Shown here one piece after another: positions 35,966 to 47,453 of a stretch of 64,000 nt of DNA (the first letter of the stretch is position 1; the number at the start of each line of letters is the position of its first letter). The notes beneath the pieces are model-generated. The model searched no databases. It was not told where the DNA came from and worked only from the letters and a program-made list of their open reading frames with translations. Position numbers and translations under genes: made by a program. The stretch is taken from contig NC_079505.1 in the NCBI RefSeq assembly GCF_030052815.1, positions 76,717,054-76,781,053 on the forward strand, in the 5' to 3' direction. Origin of the DNA: Hevea brasiliensis (taxonomy: Eukaryota; Streptophyta; Magnoliopsida; Malpighiales; Euphorbiaceae).

Positions 35966-38900
35966 TAGACATACTGTATACTTTTATAGTATGAACCTTA
36001 AATATAATCTCTTTAAAAAGCCTGTGACATTAAATGAATTTGTATACCTCCTCACTTGGTCTTTGCCACATTAAGAAGTAACAACAGAATTCAAAATTAT
36101 ATCCATCAACTGGTTCAATAAATGTAAGATGCTTTAGCTTTTCACTTTGTACAGTTTGTCAGGCAGAAAATAGACTATCTCTTTCGATACAACAGTTAAT
36201 CCTCTAACTACACTCAGAACCATAAACCTGTAACTAGATACTTAATAAATGACAAGCTTACTCAAGAAACTACTCGGTAGCATGTGAAAAAAAAATCATC
36301 TGGTCATGACTAACTGATATATGTATTCACCAGACAATGCCCATTCAATGTCTGTCACAACAGCAAAGTGCCCAGATAGAACCTTTTGTTGTTGGCAATC
36401 ATCCATGTTGACACCAACAATTTTTCATAAATGGAAAGCTCCACCATATCCATGTGCTAAAATTGATTTTCCATCTAAGCTCCAGTGATCCCCATAAAAC
36501 CCTATAGCAGAATGAAGTAAATCCCCAACAGTGACCACATTCATTCAGATTACCAGATACCATTTTTCCTTTCAGGTTGCCAAATCATCATGGTCTTGTC
36601 CATTGAAGTAGATAAAATGTTTTGAGGTTGATGGTAGGTAATCCCTTCCACAGATGCAGTAAAAGGGGGTTGGCACTCTACTGAGTATACCCAGTCCTCA
36701 TGTTCTATTAGAAGAGATTCTAATGATATCTGATGAGAGGATGAGCCAGCTATAGGACCTTCAGTATAAGATGCCAGACTTATTTCTTCTTTCCTGTATG
36801 CACCCTCATTATTGGCTATTGAACCTCGTAAAGCCATCTACCATATGCATATGCCTTTGTCATGAGATGAACTTACTAGCAGAATGCTATATGCTTCACC
36901 ATCCATAAGTATAGGTAATGCGAAGTCCAAACTCTGGATCCAATTGGCATGTGCTTTCAACTCACAAGCACGAATAAACTGGACAAATAAGCATAAATAG
37001 TGTCACTATATTTTAGCAGCCAGCAGAAAAAAATATAAGGTAATATAGATAGGTATAAAAATTCAAGATTAGTTACGTTTCCTGTCCTCTCTCTGCAGTG
37101 AAGATGGACCCTGCTATCTAGTCCCCCCCATTGCAAGGACTATATACCCAGAAGTTCCAGGTACTTTTCTGCCCATGATAGAGCAACCATAGGCTTTGAA
37201 CCAACAAAGTGGGTCTCTAGACATGACAATTTGCATTGACCTAAAACAAACAGAGGCTGTCACAAAAAATAGTATATTCAACTCTTTTACAGATGATAGC
37301 AAGCATGCAGCTTTTGCATAAACATTTTATGGAACCCAGAATCGGATATAAAATATTAATGCAGAATAGTACCAAATAACACGGGTGCTAGATATGTGTT
37401 AAGAATCCAAGCACTGTTAAGATGCCAAAGCTTGTAGTTCAGTTGCACTCTGCATTGCAATCATGATTCCTAGGTTCGAACACATCTTAACTTAAATTTA
37501 ATGGAAGATTACAATTTTATTTTACATTTGTTACAAAAATATTTGTTACCTCAAAACAAGAAGAATGTTGGTATCTCTTGCATCATCACAGAAAACATCT
37601 TTTGTTATATACTCTACTTTAGTAGAGCTGAGAAGAAGTATCTGGATTGTCATGACATCTAACTTTGAAATCAAGAATATGCATGTCTCTTGTGCAGAAA
37701 TCCTTTTAGCACAACATCATTAATTTTTAAACTGGCAAGCAGCAAAAAAAAAGGAAGTTCAGCACACTCAACTGCCCAAATTATAAGCAATTAGAAAACT
37801 AATTTTTCTTTTCTTTTTTTAAAGAAGAAAAAGGTCTATAACAAAAATAATCATGAAAACCGACTTCTATAACAAACTTTTGATCACATTTATGACAATA
37901 TATGCCAAGAACCAGCAGGCTAAACATGCTCATATTTAAGTAGTAGTAGTGATGAAAGCAAACAAGAACAAACACTAAATTTTCACTCACCTCAAGGAGA
38001 AAAGGGAGGAGCAGTTCCCATAAACAAACTGTGCCATCTGAAGAAGTAGATGTAAAGATTGCTTTAGTTTGAGAAATCATAATTCCAGTGAAGCATGTAA
38101 CACCCTTCTTGTGTAATTGTGGTTATTGTAACACCTGTCTCCACTGCAAAGAAGGCAAAGAGAAGATAAAACAACAACAACAACAACAACAATAATAATA
38201 ATTATAATAATAATAACTTCAAAAGAACAACAGTCACCCAATTTCTTTCCGGTAAGTCTTTGATATTTTGAACTATAAATCCCTTAATAGTTAATACCAC
38301 GTAGTAAGAAAGATTATTGCTATGATAGTTATGAGTCCAAGATATACATCCAAGAAATGTAATAAATAGAAAACTGCAACGTATTCCTGAAAACAAAGGA
38401 GCACCATTTTGATCAATTATAAAAACATTAGGATTCATTCAACTTTAAAAATTTTAAATTATAATTAAAACAGGCACCTTATTGTTAGCAAGAGATAATT
38501 TCCAAAGAATAATGGCATCATCAGCATCTCCAGACAGCAGATAACGCTGCTCCAAGTGTTCTGCTGCTGACAAACAACAATGTTCATTAAGAAGTAAAAA
38601 TGAACCAATAGAGAAAAGAATGCAATGTTCTGATTTTTTGGTGAGGCATTTTACTTAATTCGTACTTCACCAAAAAAAGAACAGATATGTAATTTGCAAA
38701 TTAGCTAAACTAAATAATTAAAAAGGAATGGATTTTAAAAATTCCCTTCTCATTTTTTCCCCATTTCTTAACATTTCTCAGCAACCAAACAAGAACAGTA
38801 CTCGTTAGTGAACTTACTGAATTAAAAATTAAAACTTTTTCTAAAACTTTAATACTTAAACAAGTAAAACAAAGAAAAGGGTACCTCTAAAAACTAACAT

Positions 38901-39230
38901 GTTGCTTGGAACCCAGTGGGTGCAGTTGTCGGATGCCTTATGAGCCGGAAGAGTAGTCAAATCTGAGCAGTCTGCTCCACAAAATTGTTGAAAGAAAGGA
39001 AAGAAGTTGGAGCACAAGATCATAGTATAAGTTTCAAAGACGAAAAAGAGAGGGGCAGGGACCTGAGGCAGAATATAGCTACGGCGTTCTAGGCACCGAA
39101 AGAAACCAAATCACAAGCGCCCCAAGAAACGTTGTTCACTATCCTGTTGCATCCTGCTCCTATAAACACTCTGTTTACATCAAATTCAACTTCACCTTCA
39201 CTAATATTACCATTATTGTTTGTATACATG

Positions 39231-39822
39231 ATTGTATGAGAATGTGGGAGAGAGAGGAGGAAGGAGAAAGAGCTCAAGTGACTGTTGCTTCCAGCAGAAT
39301 AGAGCACCAATGGGGCGGCCAAAACTGTTAATTGCTTGCGTTCATCGTTCAAGGCAACGGAAATCGTTAATAGCACCAAAAGCGACAAGTGCTTGATCGT
39401 CATTGAGCTCGGCTCAAAATCGTTTTTCAAAAAAAAAAAAAGAAAACTTATTTTAATAGTTTTATAAATAAAATTTATTAAATTTAATTTTAAATTAATT
39501 TTTATATTCTTTAATTAATATATTTAAATAAGTATTTTTTTTAATAATTCAAACACCAATAGTCTATTTGATTTACTAAAATAAACAGTTAAATCGATTA
39601 AAGATAAAGATAAACAACTGAAAAAAAAAACTAATGCTTTTTTTAGTTTGAGAGAGGTGAAAAAATATTATTTTTTATATGTTATATATTAAATAAAAGA
39701 GAAAATAATAAAATTAATTTTTTTTTCTAAACTTTCAAAATTTTTCTTATTAATTTAAAATAATATAAAAGAAAATGAGAGTAAAAAATATAAAAACTAA
39801 ATTAGGAATATAGTTTTCGACC
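39231..39822. other. Upstream flank of the ELP2 pseudogene
   Basis: An in-frame ATG at 39430 would add 67 unrelated residues to ELP2 and is unlikely to be used. From 39430 on the sequence is A+T-rich with no other feature. Confidence 0.5.
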
Positions 39823-41120
39823 ATATATGTCATGACCTATTTTTTGGGCTAGACTGATATTAGAATTTAGGTCAGTATAAGACTCTCGAAACTCGTAGTA
39901 AGTCTAACTATTTCTAATTCAACCATAAAACTCATAAATATAATTCAATTTCAAAAAATCAAACGGAGTCTGACTATAAATTAAAATGTCCAACGGAAGC
40001 CTTAACTTATGTAGCTTAGCTCAAACTTGTAAATAAATAATCAAATGGGAGTTCAGCTCCCTCATTCAAAGGAATAAATATTTCATGCATCAAAACATTT
40101 CTACATAGATAAGGCTACAACTCTAAAAGTTTAATTAATATAACCCCATATAAGGATAATACACTATTATTATATGTAGAGTTTTGAAATTTAACAAAAG
40201 ATAATAAAAGTAAACTGAACTTTTTTTTGTTTAACCTGTGAGAAAAGAAAGCAGGTTATTTTCAACAAGTCTATCTATCATATAAGGAAAAAAAATAGTT
40301 GAATAGGGGTGAACGTTGGACTCATAGAGTAAGATATTGATTTTAAATACAGTTTCTATAACTATTTAAACATAATACATTCCTATACATGAAATACAAC
40401 GTTTACACATAATTTCAAATATTTTAAATAATATTTACACAAAAGATAATTTGAAGCACTCATACACCCGTGTATTACATTAACATATATACATATGGGA
40501 GTTGATCTCTGTATAGCTCTCTTAATTCCAATACTTGCCAGCGAAGTTAACTCAAACCGGATTTTCTCTTAATAATCAAAGTGCGGGGGTCAGCGAGATC
40601 AACTCAAAACCATATCACCCCGACTTATCCACATATAAGGATCTAGTCTCAACGAGTGAAGCTCCAGCAGCGACTATTCGTCCTGCCCATCTCTCTTCAG
40701 GTTACCTTAAGGCAACATCCACAATAATTTCATCAATAAAATATGCAAAACAAGGGCGTGCCTAACATTTAACTACACACACATACACATATATATATAT
40801 TTATAAGTGAATATATAAGCATGCTTTAAATATATAATAATAATATTGAAATTATAAATAAAATCAATATCTACTCACAGATTATCCAAATGTCACCGGG
40901 GCAGCTGAGAACTAAATGGCCTAAGACACCCTAAGTTTATACTAAAAATCTAATAGAATTTCTTCTATACTTAGAATCTATTTAACTCGTAAAATAATTT
41001 AACTAACACTTCTCAATTCAAAAGTCCTCAGGTCCGCAACACAATACCCTTATTAGGCCTGACAAACTCGTTAATTCTCATGTAAAATAATTATTTAAAA
41101 ATTTAGGACGTTACAATATA
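39823..41120. mobile_element. Solo-LTR-like element (39828-41115), target duplication ATATA
   Basis: It begins TGTCATGACC and ends GGACGTTACA (TG...CA ends), with ATATA on both sides (39823-39827 and 41116-41120). It has no coding capacity; the frame at 40535-40765 is fortuitous. The text matches the element at 57321-60232 in several blocks (GTGAACGTT.GACTCA.AGAGTAA; GGGAGTTGATC...CTTAAT), so both belong to one family. The TGTCACGACC...TGTTACA ends resemble long LTRs of Ty3/gypsy chromoviruses; the lineage is inferred. It is shorter (1,288 bp) and more A/T-decayed than its relative. Confidence 0.75.
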
Positions 41121-42098
41121 AATAGGAAAAATGTTACAAAAATAAGATATGAAACTAAAAATAAACTTTACAAACTTATATTCTTTTTCTATTTATTTGT
41201 TTATATAAGATAATCAAATAATATAAAGAAAAACAGAACTTTTTTTATTTATTAATTTTTTATTTTTATTACAAATTAAGAAATAAGAAAAAAAAGAGTA
41301 GTAGAATTTTGAAAAAATAATTACAAAAATGAGGTGGTTTCTATAATTACCATTTCTAAAAAATAAACTATTACTTTACTTTGTAAAAAATTTAAAACAT
41401 ACAATTTTTTTTAAAGGAACTTATACAATTTATAAATTTAATCTTATATATTTTTATAAATAAATATTATTTTAAATTAATTAAATATAGAATTGTTTAT
41501 TTTTTTATTAATTTAAAATAATATTTTTTAATATTAATTTATAAAAATATTTTAATTACATATGTTTTAATCTTTTTTATAAAATTTTAAAATTTCGTAA
41601 AATAATTATTTTATAATGATTAAATATAAAAATTTATCTTTTTTGAGAATAAAATTTTATAATAACGACATTAGAATTTTTTATAAAATAAAAATAATTT
41701 TACTTTATTTTAAATGAAATGATTATAAAATTCAATTTTTTTATTTTTTATTTTTTATGTTTGTGAACCGCGCAGCTTTGTTTGCTTTGAGAAAAAAAGC
41801 GATGTGGGCGGCGAGTAAAGAAAGTAAATCTTCTTCCTTCTTCGTCGAATATCAGCCGTCGGATCTCATAACATGGACCACGTTTTGGGGATTTTAAAGG
41901 ATTTTTTTTTTTTTAATTGATTTCACTCCAAACGAGATTCAAAGGAGTGGGCTTTTTAAAAGCGAAGCGGGGGAGTAAAGCAGACCCAGCGCTAACGGTC
42001 GGATAAAATTACAAAACTGACCTTAATTTCGTTATAAAATAAACTACAAATTAATGGTACCATAAGCTACAGTTAAAAACGCAAGAAATTTCGCAGAA
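41121..42098. other. Intergenic DNA and hydrolase-gene promoter
   Basis: A+T-rich to about 41.75 kb, then G+C-richer (GTGGGCGGCGAGTAAAGAAA) to the start codon of the hydrolase gene, where its promoter and 5' UTR should lie. No TATA box assigned. Confidence 0.45.
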
Positions 42099-45000
42099 AT
42101 GGTAACCTCCACCTCCACAATCCAATCCGATTTTCGTTCCGCTCTCCACATCGCCAATTTCTTCATTTCACCACGCGCCTCCCGGACGCGCCGCCCTTTT
42201 ACTAACCGACTGTTTCTTTCCTCTTCTAAAACTAAAGCGACGTCTTTTCCATTCAGAGCTTTCTCCACCGATTCTACTGACCCTGTGCTCCCCGTCAAGC
42301 TTCGTGAGAAGCCGCCTGTTTGTACTGCCGATGAGATCCACTATGTCTCCGTCGCCGATTCCCATTGGCGCCTCGCTCTCTGGCGTTATCGTCCTTCTCC
42401 TGAGGTCGCGTGCTCACTGTCAATTTCCCATTTCCGGTTTTCTTTTCTTTTCTTTTCTTTTTTGAATTTTTTTTAAGAAAACTGCAATCTTTTATAGGCG
42501 CCTCCGAGGAATCATCCACTATTGCTATTGTCTGGAGTCGGCACTAATGCCATCGGTTACGATCTCTCACCAGGGGTAATTGCTTTTTTTTTTTTTAATT
42601 TTTATTAATTAATTAGTTTTATTTCTGCCATAATTACCGGTTTTGGAATTCTTGGTGAGAATTTCCTCTGTACTTCACGAAACCTGTCCCTGCGTGGGAT
42701 GGTAGTTCTTATTTGTTGGCCGCACATGAATCTTCGCTTATAATTATATATAAGGCTCACATTCCGTATTTGAAATCAATTTTTTGTGAGTATATAGCAA
42801 ATAGGGTTTCTAGTCATGCTAAGATTAGAATGGCACTGCACATATGGAACTTGTGTCTGCTCGGGAACCAGAGGTTCCATTTGTAGTAAATTTGTATGCA
42901 TATTTGGCTCATTGTCTATCACAAAACATTGTTTTACTTCTGGCATCATACTGCATCTTGACTGTTTGTTTTGCCTTTTGTCTGGTTGCAAGTCTGCTTT
43001 TAGCATAGATTTGATATCGTTACCTCTTTTTAGTTGAGGACAGCTTTCTGCATATAACTCTAGAAATGTTAAAACAATATAATCAGCTTTCCATTAAGTT
43101 ACCTGCAGTAGTGCAGTTACAATGATCAAGTTGTTCTGTTCTCCTTTATAGCTTAGAGGGATCTGGATCTGATAAAACTTGTCAATTTGTGTTGTATGAC
43201 TGTATATTCTCTACCATATGAAACTTCATCTTCTTACTCATGCGTGTGGCAGTGTTCATTTGCGCGATACATGTCCGGTCAGGGATTTGACACATGGATT
43301 CTTGAAGTTCGAGGTGCTGGATTGAGTGTACGGGAAACAAATCCAAAAGAAATTCAGCAGTCTGCGCATGCAGTCTCTGAACAGATGGAAGCTGTTGCTA
43401 AGACTGTAAATAATGGAGCCTTATCTAACAATCAGCAGCCAATTAATGTTTCCAGTGCCTTATTAGATTCTAAGGATTTTACTGTCAAGGAGGATCCAAC
43501 AGTTATGGTAACTGTGTGGGATGAATCAAAGCTGGTATCAAAGTTGACTGAAACTTTTATGCGTTTGTCAGAAAGACTCTCTGGCTTCCTCAGTGAAGGC
43601 CAATCAAAGATTATTTCTGCTAAATTATTTGATCAGATAGCAAAACTTATAGAAGATTCTCAGTTATCTGAGCGCTTTAATGAGATAAGGGGGAAGCTTT
43701 TAAGCTTGTTAGAAACAAGACAAAACACAGTTATTGCTAGTCAAATCAGGGATCTGAGTGAAAGGCTTGTAAATATTTTTGAGGAAGGTCAAAGATCTGT
43801 TTCACCTCAGTTGTTTGACTTGCAAGAGCGTCTTTCCTCGACCATAGAAGATTTCCAGAAACAGCTTGACTTGATTGTGCAGTATGACTGGGATTTTGAT
43901 AATTACCTAGAAGAGGACGTTCCTGCTGTGGTGAGGTGACATTTTGTCTTGCCGACATGCTATATTCATTGTTCAATTTTTTGGTCTGCACAATTAGCAT
44001 ATTTATTATAGTATGATACCATTCCTTGGGCTATCCTAATTGGTAACCATATCTCTCCTCTAATCTGGAGGTCTGTTATTCAAATTCCCTTTCCTAACAA
44101 TTAATGGGAAAGAAAAAGATTATTCTTCTGTAAAAAAGTGATGAATACTCTTCATATGTAAATAATATATTCAAATATATCTGTGTAGATGGAATACATA
44201 AGGGCAGAAAGCAAGCCAAAGGATGGTAAATTGCTTGCAATTGGACACTCCATGGGAGGCATCTTGATATATGCTATGCTTTCACGTTGTGGTAAGATAA
44301 ACCTCTACCATATTCTTGCAAGCTCACCTACTCGTTATGGATAGATATGGCAAGAATGCTTTGTTACTCTTTTTGTATTATCAGGCATGCTTTTGCAATA
44401 ATGCTTTTTGCCCTTTTTGTGCTATTAGACTTGCTTTTCCATCACTATATTATGTCTCTATAGTATGGCATGCAACATTTGGACTCAGGTTTCATTTGGT
44501 ATTAATATTTATATTCATTGATCTTTTTATATTGTAGAATTGATGATAAGACCAACTGTGTTTTAAATTGAAAGCTTAAGTAAGGAATTCAGGGGCTGGG
44601 TCATAATCTTTGAGGATTCAATCAAATCATGAACCAAAATAATCAAAAGTATTTTTAATTGTCAAAATCATATGAGCTCATCAACTATGTCTAATGGGAG
44701 AAGTTTAAAAGTAAAATATCATAAGCCTTCCTAAAAGTCTTTTCTTTTGGTGGTTGTGGATTGTATGGATTAACAAAAAGAAAAACATAGTTGTTTTGCT
44801 TTATTCTTATGTATAATGCATTATTTGTGTTGAAAATCCAAAACTTGATTCTGTCAATTTTGTCCCCACCTTTCAATTTTTTTTTTTAATTATATATCCA
44901 ACTGTGGAGTGTTGGTGTCTACTGTTGCCATTGCTTGTATTAGACTTTATCTAGATGTGAAAGCTCTTCTAGGTATGCCATACTTATGCCAGTAAAACAT

Positions 45001-46898
45001 CTTAAAAAAACATAATAATGTCACTTAAAAAAGAAAAAAAAAATGTCTGACACATGCTGCGAAGGCAAATGACGGTTATTGGAAATCTTAGCATTATATT
45101 CCAACAAAAATTGCTCCAGAAACAGCTCATCTCCAAAGAACTTTTCCCTCATTTGTCTGGTTGGAACTTCTGAAATAAATTAAAATAGGTCATGATAGGT
45201 TTTGGACAAACCCATTGTTCCAACTGGGGTAGCTCTTTACTATCTATCTTGTAATCCCCTTCTTTCAGACCTAAGAGGATTTTAAAATGAGTTTTCCAAG
45301 TTGTAATAACAAATTCAGGTAATTGGGTTGTCCTACTAGGAGCAAACAAGAATAGCCTTCATTAGTAGATTTGAATGCATGTGCAAAAAGATGAAATGTT
45401 TGTCATTTCTCCGGAGTGTCTATTCTCTGCTCTATAATTTTATATTATATTATCTTTTTCTTTTTGTTTTGGTGCAGTAAAGATGAAGATATGACCATGT
45501 TCATACTCATGTCCTATTTATCAATTTACTAGGTTGTGAAGGAAGAGACCCTGGATTGGCTGCTATTGTTACTCTGGCATCATCACTTGACTATACGTCT
45601 TCAAATTCGAGACTCAAATTGCTTTTGCCTTTGGTAGGTGGTCAAGATTATATTTGTGTACGCAAACTCTTTGTTTGCTATAACGGCTGTCTAGAAAGTA
45701 ATATTGAGGAATTGTCATGCAGGCAGATCCTGCTCAGGCTCTTAGTGTACCTGTTGTTCCTTTGGGGGCATTATTGTCAGCAGCATATCCTCTTTCATCT
45801 CGCCCTCCTTATGTGTTGTCTTGGCTTAATTATCTCATATCAGCTGAAGACATGATGCATCCAGAGTTGTTAGAAAAGCTCGTCTTGAACAACTTTTGTA
45901 CGTATCGGTACATTTGTTCCAGTTTACCTAAAATTTTACAGCTTTTTAGTTTTCAATGTATGTTTTTTGTATATGTAGGTAAGTTTAATTTAACTATAGG
46001 TTGATTCATGGATTGGATTTTGGCATGTTCTTCTGTGTACAGCGTGAATTACAAAGCCTAAAAATGTAAATGGACTAAGGAAAGAAGAAGACCAACTAAC
46101 TTTTTAGTACATGAATGACCTGATTATTTTGTTGAGTAGGAAATATTTGTTGGCTACATTTGAAATAATTATGGAAAGGAAAAGGTTAATAAATATTTTT
46201 GTCGATCCCATTAAGCATGGGAATATTCTTTAATTAAGAAATCACTCTTTGCGCATCTTGGCTGCTATATTATTCTTAAAATTATTCCCTTTCCCCATTT
46301 TTCTTAATCTTTCTTGCACCTCTCTTCTTTTTGTTTTTTCGACAAAACATAAGGTCTGATCATTACTGGCAGGTACAATACCCGCCAAACTTATCTTGCA
46401 GCTTACAACAGCTTTTCGGGATGGTGGCTTATGTGATAGAAGTGGTAAATTTTTCTACAAGGATCATCTATGCAAGAGCAATGTACCTGTGTTAGCCTTA
46501 GCTGGAGACCAAGATCTAATTTGCCCACCTGAAGCTGTGGAAGGTATGTTAAACAGAGATGACTTGCATGTCTACCTTTAGTGGATATGAATCTTCCATG
46601 CTTCTTGCTTACAATTATTTGAATGCACCAGAAACTGTTAAGCTCTTCCCCAAGCATTTGGTTACTTATAAGGTTTTTGGAGAAGCTGGAGGTCCACATT
46701 ATGCACACTATGATCTGGTGGGAGGACGACTGGTATGCACTTCCATTAGATTTTAAAATAGGAGAAGAGTGTAACATCTTGTTTGATTGTATAATTTATC
46801 TTCATTACTTTGCATAGTAATTTTCTTTCTATTGTCCCCCGCAGGCAGTGGAGCAAGTTTATCCTTGCATAATACAATTTCTTAGTCATTATGACTGA
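42099..46898 (+). CDS. Alpha/beta-hydrolase family protein (At1g15060-like)
   Basis: Nine exons join in phase: 42099..42404, 42498..42575, 43253..43930, 44189..44291, 45533..45633, 45723..45897, 46373..46543, 46632..46732 and 46845..46898, giving 588 residues, close to the related Arabidopsis protein. Residues 1-60 are Ser/Thr/Arg-rich and poor in acids, like a plastid transit peptide. Leu-Ser-Gly-Val-Gly-Thr-Asn-Ala near 113 is the oxyanion-side strand. The nucleophile elbow GHSMGG has Ser375. Candidate acid is Asp528 (Ala-Gly-Asp-Gln-Asp) and candidate His is 560 or 563 (Gly-Pro-His-Tyr-Ala-His-Tyr). Between core strands exon 3 inserts about 180 charged helical residues with repeated Ser-Glu-Arg-Leu motifs. 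A hydrolase fold with a complete triad is clear; substrate unknown. Frame 43187-43939 runs past the exon 3 donor and is not the product. Confidence 0.92.
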
Positions 46899-47453
46899 CG
46901 TGATTGTCCAGGCAGTAGAACTTCATTACACACAACTCACTGCAGCACCAAGCATGATTTTACCAGTACACGAAATGCATGTCTTGGATAATTGCTGAAG
47001 TAGACATTTGCATTGATGATGAAGTGATTCATGGAAAAAGATTATTGGAGTCTAGATCTGAAGTTAAACACAAAAGGACTGAAGTTTAAATGAGCTTTGT
47101 TGCTGATTCTCAAAGTTGAACGAAAGTGCCAGCAGAAGGTCAAATAAAATAAATGCTTATGTTTTCTACATTCAATTCATCTGGATCAAGGTTAAATGTT
47201 GCTAACTTGCCTGTATATCAAAGTCAAAAAGAGGATACAAAATATATTCTTGAATAAATGAATTGTCCCTTATCCAAATTTTTGCACTCACTGTATCTTA
47301 GTGTTGCAATAAATCCTCAAATCAGTTGCTGTTGCACCATGCTTATATCCCATTAGTGCTAATTAGTAATTTCCTCTTGAGGAAAATTGTTGTTTCATTT
47401 TGAACTGCTGCAGCTATGATTTTTGTTTTTTTTTAATTTTATTTTTTTTAAAG
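46899..47453 (+). other. 3' UTR and downstream flank of the hydrolase gene
   Basis: Transcript-like composition continues past the stop. AAATAAAATAAATGC near 47145 and GAATAAATGAATTG near 47252 are candidate polyadenylation signals. No further coding sequence seen. Confidence 0.4.

Larger units (their letters stand above)
31770..39229 (-). pseudogene. ELP2 (Elongator complex subunit 2) pseudogene, introns retained
   Basis: WD40 scaffold subunit of Elongator (tRNA wobble-uridine modification and transcription). Minus-strand blocks follow ELP2 in order: start at 39229 (Val-Phe-Ile-Gly-Ala-Gly-Cys-Asn), 38971-38885, about 38569-38479, 38146-37992, about 37290-37090, 36837-36300, 35150-34850, 34040-33830, 33197-33010, and the C-terminus at 32150-31770. 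Introns are intact in position, so this is not a processed copy. Lesions: TAG at 39091-39089 after Ser-Phe-Gly-Ala; frameshifts at the exon 1/2 junction and near 38958; TAA at 38125-38123; two frameshifts at about 37165 and in a G7 run at about 37126; 8 inserted bases near 36550; TGA at 36427-36425 for Trp; frameshifts near 35060, 33890, 32140 and 32010. The C-terminus ends early. Some exons (33197-33010) are still clean, suggesting recent decay; a working ELP2 should exist elsewhere. Confidence 0.88.

Noticed and set aside
39230..39430. N-terminal extension of ELP2 from the ATG at 39430
   Set aside because: The added residues are unrelated to ELP2, and the locus is a pseudogene in any case.
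42776..43037. Frames on both strands in intron 2 of the hydrolase gene
   Set aside because: Exons 2 and 3 join in phase to give the expected family sequence, so this segment is intronic.
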